Below are positions 28,121 to 36,479 of a DNA stretch of 64,000 nucleotides, piece after piece. The notes under the pieces are model-generated. The model was not told the origin of the DNA and made no database searches. It worked only from the letters and a program-made list of their open reading frames with translations. Made by a program: the position numbers and the translations under genes. The DNA lies in contig JAFWZP010000120.1 in assembly GCA_017522255.1 (NCBI GenBank), forward strand, positions 1 to 64,000, in the 5' to 3' direction. Position 1 is the stretch's first letter, and each line of letters begins with the position of its first letter. Source of the stretch: Bacteroidales bacterium (lineage in GTDB: Bacteria > Bacteroidota > Bacteroidia > Bacteroidales > P3).

Positions 28121-30049
28121 TTAGTTTGCTATCTCTTTAATCTTAAACTCCGAGCGACGGTTGTTGGCGCGTCCTTCTTCGGTGTCGTTGGTGTCAATAG
28201 GTAGGGTTTCGCCATAGCCTTTATACGATAGTCTGTCGGCTTCTATACCGTTTTCGACAAGGAAATTGTAGATGGCTTGTGCTCGATGTTCGGATAGTGT
28301 TTGATTGTCGTTGTCGTTGCCCACATTATCCGTATGCCCACTTATCTCGATAATTACTGCCGGGTTGTTTTGCATAAAGTCGCGAAGTTTCAGCAATTCC
28401 ACCCTCGATTCGTCTTTGAGGTCGTATTTGTTTGTTTCGAAGAATACGTTTTTGAGCACCACACTTTCGCCAACCAATAGTTTCTTCATAGGTACATTTT
28501 TCAAGAAAGGTTGCTCCGGTGTGCCCGACAATAATTCTATGTTTTCGGAATAAAAGAGGTATCCTTCCATGCTTACGTTGAGGGCATAGTTCTTGTTTGC
28601 CGGCAGGCTTATCAAGAATGAGCCTGTAACCGCATCGGCAAACGCCGACACTACTTCTTTTCCGTTTTCGAGGTCTATTATTCTAAAGTCGGCAGCCAAT
28701 GGTTGTTTGCTCTTTTCGTCAAACACTATCCCTTTCATATAAGTAGTCGGTATAGGTTGAGCCTCTTTGTACAATTCAAACGAATATAAGTCCTGACCGC
28801 CATAGCCTTCGAGTTTGTCGCTCGAAAACACTGCCATACTACCACTTGCTCCCACTATAAGGTTCATTTCGTCTCCGGCTGTATTAATGGGATAACCTAT
28901 ATTGGCAGGCATGGTCCATAAGCTATCGTTCAGTTTTCGGCAATAGAATATATCAAAACCACCCATACCCACATGACCATTGGAGGAGAAGTAAAGCGTT
29001 TGGTCGTCGTAGTGAATAAACGGACAAACCTCGTCTTTATCGGTGTTTATACGTTCTCCCATATTCACCGCCTTGGTCCACCTACCACTTTCGTCGAGTG
29101 TGGTTTTCCAAATGTCTTTTCCTCCTTTTCCACCCGGGCGATTGCTGGTAAAGTACAGTGTTTTGCCATCGATGGAGAACGATGGTTGCGAATCCCAGTA
29201 GCGTGAGTTTACCGCAGAGCCAAGGTTTTTTGGTTTCGACCATCGGTTGCCAACCTTTTTTGACCAATAAAGGTCGCAGCTTCCCATGCCGCCTTCGCTG
29301 AAAATGGTAAACACTATAAAGCGTCCGTCTTGCGATATGCATTGTGCTCCTTCGTTGTTGGTTGAATTGAGAGGTTCTTCCACACGTTGAGCCATAGTCC
29401 AATTGTGGTCAACATCTTTTGTGGATATATAGAAATCTTCTTCTTCCGGAGTATTGGCAGTAGTGGTAGGCTTGCTTGGTTCTTTACGGGTTATAATAAG
29501 GGTTTGTTCGTCGGCGGTGAGTGCAGGCAAATACTCGTCGTATTGTGTATTTATCATTCTGCCCATATTTTGAGGATTGAAAGGCACCGGGTTGGTTATG
29601 GCATATTTTCTAAAATCGGCTTCTTGTATCCCCTTCTGTGCCAACTTCTGCAAATCGTTGTTTTCGGTATCCAAACCAAGGAACACATTATAATACTGCT
29701 TAGCCATATCATAGTTGCCATCACCCATTTCGAAGGTGGCTAACCAATACCAACCTTTGGTATAGTAGGCACTATCGGTAAGCACACCGTTTAAATAATA
29801 TTTCTTTGCGTTGTTCGCATCATTCATATCGGCATAAATATCGCCAAGCATAAAGTTTGCTTCAATAAAATCGGGTGCTATCTCCAATGTCTTTTCAAAC
29901 CCTTTTATGGCTTGCGAAGTCTTACCCTGAAGCCATTGTTGCATAGTTTTTTCGTACTGCGATATGGCTTTTTTGTTTGAGGAATAATACCTTTGAGCAT
30001 TAGTGGCAGTGGTGCCAAACATTATCAATATTATAATCAGTTTTTTCAT
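28121..30049 (-). CDS. TPR / PD40 / OmpA-family outer-membrane-associated protein
   Basis: 642 residues with signal peptide (ending TATNAQ). TPR helices about 25-150 (AIKGFEKTLEIAPDFIEANFMLGDIY). PD40 beta-propeller repeats about 175-420 (FSIDGKTLYFTSNRPGGKGGKDIWKTTL and GMGGFDIFYC motifs in parts). A carboxypeptidase-regulatory-like domain about 430-510 (MKGIVFDEKSKQPLAADF). The OmpA domain is intact: FETNKYDLKDES, ISGHTDNVGNDNDN, LSEHRAQAIYNFLVENGI, NRRSEFKI; it should bind peptidoglycan. Same domain order as the 8716-10656 product and as T9SS PorE; which, if either, is the PorE orthologue cannot be decided here. First gene of the unit with NUDIX and DUF368. Confidence 0.88.
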   Translation of the reverse strand: MKKLIIILIMFGTTATNAQRYYSSNKKAISQYEKTMQQWLQGKTSQAIKGFEKTLEIAPDFIEANFMLGDIYADMNDANNAKKYYLNGVLTDSAYYTKGWYWLATFEMGDGNYDMAKQYYNVFLGLDTENNDLQKLAQKGIQEADFRKYAITNPVPFNPQNMGRMINTQYDEYLPALTADEQTLIITRKEPSKPTTTANTPEEEDFYISTKDVDHNWTMAQRVEEPLNSTNNEGAQCISQDGRFIVFTIFSEGGMGSCDLYWSKKVGNRWSKPKNLGSAVNSRYWDSQPSFSIDGKTLYFTSNRPGGKGGKDIWKTTLDESGRWTKAVNMGERINTDKDEVCPFIHYDDQTLYFSSNGHVGMGGFDIFYCRKLNDSLWTMPANIGYPINTAGDEMNLIVGASGSMAVFSSDKLEGYGGQDLYSFELYKEAQPIPTTYMKGIVFDEKSKQPLAADFRIIDLENGKEVVSAFADAVTGSFLISLPANKNYALNVSMEGYLFYSENIELLSGTPEQPFLKNVPMKKLLVGESVVLKNVFFETNKYDLKDESRVELLKLRDFMQNNPAVIIEISGHTDNVGNDNDNQTLSEHRAQAIYNFLVENGIEADRLSYKGYGETLPIDTNDTEEGRANNRRSEFKIKEIAN

Positions 30050-30093
30050 GCTGTAGTTAACGCAACTATTACGAATTTATTGTTTGCAACCAT

Positions 30094-30141
30094 GCCGTGC
30101 CACAAGAGACGTGCCGCAAGAGACGTGCCACGGCGCGTCTC
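30094..30141. repeat. Short direct and inverted repeat, 14-bp unit
   Basis: GTGCC(A/G)CAAGAGAC occurs at 30097-30110 and 30111-30124, followed by a third start GTGCC at 30125. GAGACGTGCC (30119-30128) pairs with GGCGCGTCTC (30132-30141) with one mismatch, and GCCGTG (30094) pairs with CACGGC (30129). It sits upstream of the OmpA-type gene. Its period differs from the 22-bp arrays. Confidence 0.6.
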
Positions 30142-30224
30142 CCAAAAACAACTTATCCCATATATGCTACGCCGGTAACATATACAGGATAAGCCGATAA
30201 GATATATATCTATTCTATGTCTCT

Positions 30225-30883
30225 TTAGTTTGACACAGGACGAACCCTATGCCCATAGTAACGAAAGTTCCAATGCGTTCCATGGTAGCCACTACTAAAG
30301 CCGAGTGTGCAGGCATCGTCGGTATTGCGTTCGTAGGGCGTGGAACTCCAATAGCTGCCGTACTCACCAACATCGTAACGCAACGACCCGTAGCAGTAAC
30401 CCGCAACAGGAAGAAAGATACTATTTCCGTTTAATCCCGTTACTTTATAGCCGTTTACAGCATTTTGCGTAGTCCAAGTTCAAGTGCAATTGTTTAGCAA
30501 TTCTTCCATCTCCCGTTTGGTTGGTAGTCGCCAGCTACCCTCCCAATTGGCACGGGCAGCGTCGTAATTAACTTTACCACTTATATCACCCATATTTCTT
30601 CCATAAGTCAGGCTATTTCTGCGGTATATAACGATTTGGTAGTAGTTTCGCCCCAAGCATAGTAGTTGCCATAGTCTTCCGGACTGTTAGCAACCACATT
30701 GCAGGTTGCCCATTTCAATCCACTTGGCAGACCAGGGTCTACATACTCATGTCCGTTGATAGTACCGGTAGCAACTCCGCCGCTGCTTCCTCCATTATCA
30801 CCTCTATCTTGTTCCTGACCTAAATCATCTTCGCAACCTGCGAAGCCCAACAGCAATACCAATTTTCTAAATACTTTCTTCAT
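30225..30883 (-). pseudogene. FISUMP-domain lipoprotein, broken by a frameshift and a stop
   Basis: The start is intact: lipoprotein signal with lipobox GFAGC (Cys17), a Gly/Asp-rich linker, then the Fibrobacter succinogenes major paralogous domain (HEYVDPGLPSGLKWATCNV, YGNYYAWGETT). The frame then stops at 30608. Reading one frame over recovers the rest: MGDISGKVNYDAARANW, GSWRLPTKREMEELLNNCT, NGYKVTGLNGNSIFLP, YWSSTPYERNTDDA, to TAA at 30225-30227. The frameshift is a lost base in an A-run (plus-strand T-run 30616-30618). A second lesion is TGA at 30480-30482 where the family has Trp, a single C-to-T change on the plus strand. The surface function is unknown. Confidence 0.85.
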
Positions 30884-31158
30884 CTATCTATTTTATTTAT
30901 TAACAGTCTATTTATTTCTATTCACCCAAAAACCAAAGTAGAAGGCAAAGCATGGCTTGCCTTTCCACTTCCGAATATTATCTTCGTTAATTATCTTTTC
31001 CTTTATCCTGCGAAGCCACCGTCGTCGTTGCCGCCGGTGTTAGCCTCTTTCACTTCGCCTTTGTGGTTTAGTTTTTGCTTCTTTCTTATGTATCCTATTG
31101 CCATAGCCCGTTGTTTTGTTTGTTTTATTGTTGTTTTTCAATCCTTTATTACTCCCAT

Positions 31159-31405
31159 ACCGAAAGGGTGGTTGCCGTTGTTCGGAAAACCTGGTTGACG
31201 CTGTGCTGAGAACCTGGTTAACGGCGTGCTGAAATGGTGGTTTCCTCATGCCATGAGGAGGTGTTCCTCATGCCATGAGCGGTATCTCCTCATGCCATGA
31301 GGAATATTCGCTCATGGCATTTGCAGACCACCCTTTCAGCACAACGGCAACCACCCTTTCAGCACGTCGACCACCACCATTTCGGCACGTCGGCAACCAT
31401 GCTTG
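31159..31405. repeat. Large nested palindrome array, 22-23-bp units, about 245 bp
   Basis: Core units CCTCATG-C-CATGAGG at 31244, 31266 and 31288, with a fourth related word at 31310, all 22 bp apart. Flanks carry GTGGTT-type words on the left at 31168, 31191, 31214 and 31237 and ACCACCC/ACCACCA words on the right at 31327, 31350 and 31373, spaced 23 bp. Left 31162-31181 is the exact reverse complement of right 31341-31360 (20 bp). The whole element is thus one imperfect inverted repeat with a repetitive centre. Small open frames here merely translate the repeats. The gap 30884-31627 (744 bp) contains nothing else recognised. Confidence 0.85.
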
Positions 31406-31627
31406 CCGAAGACGGCATATTTTGTTACAGAAAACCGCTCTTGGCAGGCTGCCACCCTTTCAGTATTTCAATAGAACATTGCTGTTCAAACTCGCGAAAA
31501 CTTTTCTTTCGCAGTTCGAAAGTAAAGATGGTTGTATTTCGTTGGAAATATTGGTTAGCGAGAGGCTCTTCCCTACAATAGTTCCTCATTTTGTTGGTTG
31601 CCTGCCGAGCATAATCCGAATGGTACC

Positions 31628-33082
31628 TTACCTCTTCCAAAACTTTGGAAGGAAAAGCATATACACCGTTATGCACTCCAGTCGCCCTGCCAGCATACAA
31701 AAAGCCAACACCCATTTCGAGAATATGGGGAAGTGAGCGTAATTACCAAAGCCACCGCATTCGGCCAATCCCGGACCATAACCCGTAATAGCACCCACCA
31801 CGGCACCAAGGGCTTCGGTGGTGGACACACCGTCCAAGATAAGCAAAAACAAGGCTATCACTATAGTGAAACAGTATACAAAAAACAATGTCATCACATT
31901 ATATATAATAGTATCCGACACCGGTTTGCTATTCAGTCGCACAGGATTTACGGCATTGGGGTGCAAACGATTTCGCATCACATTGCGTACATTTTTTTCC
32001 AATATCAACACACGCATCACCTTAAGTCCACCCGATGTAGACCCTGCCATGCCTCCCCTCAAACAAAAGATAAGAAACAAGAAGTTGATAGGCAACACCC
32101 ACTGCGTAGTGTCGTCGACCACAAAGCCACAAGTGGACACCACACTTGCCGTTTGCACAAAAGCCAACCTGAAGGCTTTAGGCAAATCATATTCCATAGT
32201 TTGGTTCAGCACCACAGTAGTAATCAAAGCCAAAAGCAAAAACACGCAAGTGTAGGAAAAAAACTGCTCCAAACTCGACCGTAACTTTGAAAACTTAACC
32301 CTGACAAACAAATAAAACAGCGTAAGATTGATACCCGAAAGCCACATTGCCACTGCCAACACATACTGCGAATATGCCGACAACTGCGATATACTGGAAT
32401 TATAAATAGAAAATCCACCGCTCGAAATACCCGAAAAGGTATGAGTGATGGCCGAAAAGAAATCCATATCGCCCCCCCAAAGGAAAGCAAACACAAGCAC
32501 TGTAAGAACAAGATAGGTAATCCACAAATTGCGTACTGTGGCAGATACACGATTGTGAGTCTTGTCTTTGAGCGGTCCTGCCAACTCGGCCGAATAGAGG
32601 CTATAGCTGTTGATACCCAACGAGGGCACTATTGCCAACACCAGCATCACAATACCCACACCGCCTATCCATTGCGACAAACTACGCCAAAACAGCAACG
32701 ATTTGGGCAACACCTCTATATCCTCAAACACTGTAGCTCCGGTAGTGGTAAACCCCGACATCATTTCGAAAAAGGCATCGGTAAAGTTATCTATAGTTCC
32801 GGTTGCCAGGAACGGCAAGGTGCCGAAAAGCGACATTGCCACCCACACCAAAGTAACTATAAGATACGCCATACGCTTATCGATATAACCACTTTTGTGT
32901 GGCGAAAAGAAAACACATATCACCCCCACAGCCAAAGTAATCAATGCTGAAAAAAGAAAAGGCATAATGTCGGCTTCGGCATAATATAAACCTATGCCAA
33001 CACACAACATCATCAATAATCCTTCACCTACCAATAGGATACCCATTATCCTAAGCAATATCTTCCAATTCTTCCTAAGCAT
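31628..33082 (-). CDS. trkH: Potassium uptake protein TrkH (copy 1)
   Basis: Membrane subunit of a Trk/Ktr K+ uptake system. Starting at ATG 33082 (MLRKNWKILLRIMG) the protein is 484 residues; the frame is open 72 codons further upstream, but that stretch overlaps the other trkH in another frame and is hydrophilic nonsense. Four M1-P-M2 repeats with selectivity-filter loops: SGFTTTGATVFED, GISSGGFSIY, VVSTCGFVV, ITGYGPGL. WRSLSQWIGGVGIV and GGMAGSTSGGLKVMR are TrkH signatures. It lies 5 bp after the other trkH in a trkA-trkH-trkH operon. Confidence 0.93.
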   Translation of the reverse strand: MLRKNWKILLRIMGILLVGEGLLMMLCVGIGLYYAEADIMPFLFSALITLAVGVICVFFSPHKSGYIDKRMAYLIVTLVWVAMSLFGTLPFLATGTIDNFTDAFFEMMSGFTTTGATVFEDIEVLPKSLLFWRSLSQWIGGVGIVMLVLAIVPSLGINSYSLYSAELAGPLKDKTHNRVSATVRNLWITYLVLTVLVFAFLWGGDMDFFSAITHTFSGISSGGFSIYNSSISQLSAYSQYVLAVAMWLSGINLTLFYLFVRVKFSKLRSSLEQFFSYTCVFLLLALITTVVLNQTMEYDLPKAFRLAFVQTASVVSTCGFVVDDTTQWVLPINFLFLIFCLRGGMAGSTSGGLKVMRVLILEKNVRNVMRNRLHPNAVNPVRLNSKPVSDTIIYNVMTLFFVYCFTIVIALFLLILDGVSTTEALGAVVGAITGYGPGLAECGGFGNYAHFPIFSKWVLAFCMLAGRLECITVYMLFLPKFWKR

Positions 33083-33087
33083 AAACC

Positions 33088-34554
33088 CTACCTCCTCCAA
33101 TACGATGGTGAAAAAATAGCTATTATGGCAAATATCTCCAACCTCCCGATAAGCATCTCCACTATTATCACTATCTTGGCCACAGCCGGCAAGTCGGCAT
33201 AGCTCCATGCCGCACCCAAAGTGTCGATAACCGGACCTATGTTGGCAATATTGGCAGTGATTACGCCCATCGAATCGGAGAGATTGAGGCCGCAACACAT
33301 AAGCACAAAAGCACCAGCCACCATAAATACAAAATACATAAATATAAACGCAAATATCTTGTTGATGTAGCTAAGCTGAATCACATTGCCGTCGATTTTA
33401 ACCGGCACCACAGCCCTTGGGTGCATCATAGTCAAAAACTGATTGCGGACATACTTGAACAAAATCATCAGCCTCACCATCTTGATACCACCGCCCGTAG
33501 AGCCCGAACAAGCTCCAAAAAACATAAGCACAAACAAAAACAATGGTATCACCTTCATCCAACCTCCCGGCATGGCAATGTAATAGCCACCGGTAGAAAT
33601 AGTAGACACCACCTGAAACACAGAATATTGCAACGACTGCCACTCTGCAACGCCATTGGTTATAAGCATAATGGTGAGCAACAACACCGCCACTGCTATA
33701 ACCAACAGATAAAAACGAAACTCTTCGCTTCGCCACAACATCTTAGGCTTTCGCCTCAAAAGGTAATAGAGGAGCGACATATTGATGCCCGACAAAAACA
33801 TAAACACCGTTACCACCAACTGAGTAGACCACTCAAACGAAGTGATGCTACCGGCACGAGGCGAAAAACCGCCCGTAGATATGGTGCTGAACGACAAACA
33901 CAACGACTCTACAAAATCGTTGCCTACAAATAGCAACACCAAAAACATCAGAATGGTGAATAGGAGATAGACCAACCACATACGTCGCACCGTATTAGTC
34001 ATACGCGGATGAATTTTGTTTTGCACCGTGCCCGAAAACTCGGCACTATACAAATGCGACGTGCCCGCTTTCAACTTCTTAAAGAAAGCAATAACAAGCA
34101 ATATAAAGCCCATACCTCCTATCCACTGCGTCAGGCTACGCCACACCAACACACTCTTAGGCACACTGTCGAACTCTTGCACCACAGTGGACCCCGTAGA
34201 TGTAAAACCCGAAAAAGACTCGAACACCGCATCAATAAAGTTTGGCAAAACACCTATTAACCAATAGGGTAAAGCACACACTAAGGGCACCACTATCCAT
34301 ATAACTCCGGTTATCCAAAAGCTCTCCTTTTCGTGAAACTCATAACTCGCCGACCGCCCCACAATGCTACGAAAAAACACACCCATAACCACAAGTACAG
34401 CCACCGAAACGAGGAAACCTTTTAAAGCCCCATCGCCATAATAAAGCGATACGCCAATGGGTATAAGCATAAAAACAGCCATAGTCAAAAGCATAAAGCC
34501 AAGCAACCGGGCAACAAGCCTGCCATTGAATATGCGAGTGTAGAAATGTATCAT
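33088..34554 (-). CDS. trkH: Potassium uptake protein TrkH (copy 2)
   Basis: 488-residue paralogue of the next gene in the operon, with the same four-repeat channel fold. Filter loops: SGFTSTGSTVVQEF, TISTGGFSPR, TISTGGYYIA, NIANIGPV. WRSLTQWIGGMGFILL and GACSGSTGGGIKMVR are family signatures. It overlaps the trkA stop by 4 bp, so the two are probably translationally coupled. The third loop (STGGYY) and the fourth (NIGPV) differ from copy 1 (STCGFV, GYGPG), so the copies have diverged and may differ in ion selectivity or affinity. Confidence 0.94.
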   Translation of the reverse strand: MIHFYTRIFNGRLVARLLGFMLLTMAVFMLIPIGVSLYYGDGALKGFLVSVAVLVVMGVFFRSIVGRSASYEFHEKESFWITGVIWIVVPLVCALPYWLIGVLPNFIDAVFESFSGFTSTGSTVVQEFDSVPKSVLVWRSLTQWIGGMGFILLVIAFFKKLKAGTSHLYSAEFSGTVQNKIHPRMTNTVRRMWLVYLLFTILMFLVLLFVGNDFVESLCLSFSTISTGGFSPRAGSITSFEWSTQLVVTVFMFLSGINMSLLYYLLRRKPKMLWRSEEFRFYLLVIAVAVLLLTIMLITNGVAEWQSLQYSVFQVVSTISTGGYYIAMPGGWMKVIPLFLFVLMFFGACSGSTGGGIKMVRLMILFKYVRNQFLTMMHPRAVVPVKIDGNVIQLSYINKIFAFIFMYFVFMVAGAFVLMCCGLNLSDSMGVITANIANIGPVIDTLGAAWSYADLPAVAKIVIIVEMLIGRLEIFAIIAIFSPSYWRR

Positions 34555-35894
34555 TTATCAAACAATTTGCTTATAGCATACATCACCTTAGGCAAAGTGA
34601 AAACCACCACTTTGTCTCCTGCCATAATCTGAGTTTCACGAGTAGGCAATATAGCTTGATTGCCACGTATTATACCCCCTATAGTAGCACCTTGCGGAAT
34701 GTTCAAATCTTTGATAGGCACTTTGGTAGCCTTCGACTTTTCGTGAGCCGTAAGTTCTATAAGCTCGGCATTAGTACCACTAAGCCATTTGCTCGACACC
34801 GCATCGCCTTTCACCGTAAAACGGGCTATATAGCTTGCCGTTATCAGTTTCTTGTTAATAATGGTATCGATACCTATAGCCTGCGAAAGGTTGATGAAAT
34901 CGGTATTCTCGACCAATGCTATAGTCTTCTTTACGCCATATTTGCGAGCATGCAAGCAAGTTAGGATATTGGTTTCGGTAGAGTTGGTAACGGCCACAAA
35001 AGCATCCATTCTGTCTATACCCTCATCTTTCAAAAGATCCACATCGGTGGCATCGCCATTTATCACCAAAGTATTGTTGAGCACCTCACACAAAGTCTCG
35101 CAACGCTTAGGGTTTTCGTCCACAAGAGTAACACGCTTTTTGTTTTCCAAATCCAAAGCAGTAAAACGACCTATACGTCCACCTCCGGCTATCATCACAT
35201 TTTTTATATCCACATCAGCCGAGCCTATCACCTTTTTGATAGGTTCGAGTTGGCGAGGCTTGGAAATTATATAAGCCAAATCGCCTTTCTTGAAGGTTAC
35301 AGTGGAATTGGGTATTATAGTTTCGTTGTTTCGCAATATTGCCACTATGCGAACCTCTATTTCGGGATATTCCAACACTATCTCGCGCATGGTTTTGTTT
35401 ATAACCGAGGCATTCTCGTCTAAACGAATAAGATACATACTAAGCAACCCATTAGAAAAGTCGAAGAACTCAGTGGCTATACTATGATTCAAAAGATTGA
35501 TAATTTCCTTGGTGGCAATACGTTCGGGACACACCATCTCGTCCACGCCCAAAGAGCGAAACATCATCTTATTGTTTGTTTGCAAATACTCCACGTTCGA
35601 CACACGAGCCACCGTGCGTTTGGCACCCATCTTTTTACCTAATATACAAGTAATAATATTTATCGACTCGTCGTGCAACACCGCCAACAACAAATCGCAA
35701 TTATGCACTTCGGCCCTATGCAACACCTCGAAAGAAGTGGAATCGCCATTAACCGCCCCTATCTCCGATTCGTTTACCAATTTTTGCAACAATGCAGAAT
35801 GCGGATGCACCACAATAATGTTATGATTCAATTCCGACAGCGATTTCGCCAAATGGAAGCCCACTTCACCATCACCTGCTATAACTATATTCAT
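34551..35894 (-). CDS. trkA: Trk system potassium uptake protein TrkA
   Basis: Cytoplasmic gating subunit that binds NAD(H) or adenine nucleotides and controls TrkH. Two tandem RCK modules: RCK-N 1 begins MNIVIAGDGEVGFHLAKSL (Rossmann GDGEVG), RCK-C 1 about 140-220, RCK-N 2 begins IAGGGRIGRFTALDLE at about residue 232, RCK-C 2 about 365-447 (GGIIRGNQAILPTRET). 447 residues, the size of full-length two-module TrkA. First gene of the operon; one TrkA would serve two TrkH channels. Confidence 0.96.
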   Translation of the reverse strand: MNIVIAGDGEVGFHLAKSLSELNHNIIVVHPHSALLQKLVNESEIGAVNGDSTSFEVLHRAEVHNCDLLLAVLHDESINIITCILGKKMGAKRTVARVSNVEYLQTNNKMMFRSLGVDEMVCPERIATKEIINLLNHSIATEFFDFSNGLLSMYLIRLDENASVINKTMREIVLEYPEIEVRIVAILRNNETIIPNSTVTFKKGDLAYIISKPRQLEPIKKVIGSADVDIKNVMIAGGGRIGRFTALDLENKKRVTLVDENPKRCETLCEVLNNTLVINGDATDVDLLKDEGIDRMDAFVAVTNSTETNILTCLHARKYGVKKTIALVENTDFINLSQAIGIDTIINKKLITASYIARFTVKGDAVSSKWLSGTNAELIELTAHEKSKATKVPIKDLNIPQGATIGGIIRGNQAILPTRETQIMAGDKVVVFTLPKVMYAISKLFDK

Positions 35895-35966
35895 ATCAAT
35901 ATCATATTATAAACCAAATATTTATATCCACTATTAGTACAAAACATTTCCCTCCTAAGGAGCACG

Positions 35967-35974
35967 CAAAAGTA
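35967..35974 (-). promoter_or_regulatory. -7 box of the trkA-trkH-trkH promoter
   Basis: Minus-strand TACTTTTG fits TAnnTTTG, giving a leader of about 65 bases that contains the palindrome CTCCTAAGGAG (35953-35963). Confidence 0.5.
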
Positions 35975-36175
35975 CAAATAATTTCTTATTAAAACAAATA
36001 AAAAGACAAAGACCTTGCTTTTGAACAGCAAACTATCTTCTTTTCGAAGATTTGATTTTCGGTTAAAGATATTTCGCACTAAACCACACCCTATCATCAA
36101 TCGTTTTATAATAGGGTTTCGATAGCTTGATGATATACCACAAATTTTAGCCTTATAGATGACCCTGAAATTACC

Positions 36176-36247
36176 TCTCGATGGCGATGAAACAACATCA
36201 CGACGTTGCACAAAAAACTACACGAGGAAAATTTCACAACGTCGGGA
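36176..36247. repeat. 22-bp phased array, core TCnCGA
   Basis: Core words TCTCGA (36176), TCACGA (36198), ACACGA (36220) and TCGGGA (36242) are exactly 22 bp apart. CGACGTTG (36201-36208) pairs with CAACGTCG (36237-36244). The right part, CGAGGAAAATTTCACAACG, is nearly the same as part of the array at 42854-42930. It lies in the 585-bp divergent gap between trkA and pckA. The remainder has a small hairpin near 36042-36060 (ATCTTC / GAAGAT) and promoters at both ends. Confidence 0.8.
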
Positions 36248-36414
36248 GGGAAAATCAAGTACTCCAAAAGAGATATAAAAAAGACTTTTGAGGTTAACGA
36301 AAATAATGCAATATCTTTTTGTCTTGTTGTGGTTTAATATATAGGCAATTTCCTAAAAAAATAAAATTAATAATAACTCTTACAATAAAATTTGTTCTAT
36401 CCTAAAATATATAG

Positions 36415-36422
36415 TATTTTTG
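36415..36422 (+). promoter_or_regulatory. Promoter of pckA
   Basis: -7 box TATTTTTG, with a -33 element TTTG at 36391-36394 and a 20-bp spacer. Both fit the Bacteroidetes consensus. ATG follows 58 bp later. Confidence 0.65.
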
Positions 36423-36479
36423 CAACGAAATAAAAATGCTTTGATTTAATCACAAATAATTAATATACAACAAAATAAT

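Noticed and set aside
30480-30482. TGA read as tryptophan (alternative genetic code)
   Set aside because: TGA serves as the real stop elsewhere (for example at the end of the BspA-like frame) and all other genes keep TGG for Trp; the FISUMP gene also has a frameshift, so it is simply broken.
31040-31736. Several overlapping open frames rich in PPF and RH (for example 31275-31736)
   Set aside because: They translate the palindromic repeat units and the 3' end of trkH; they change with frame and have no start signals.
33083-33298. 72-codon N-terminal extension of the first trkH
   Set aside because: It overlaps the 3' end of the neighbouring trkH in another frame and encodes a hydrophilic cysteine/arginine-rich stretch unlike TrkH; the family start matches MLRKNWK at 33082.
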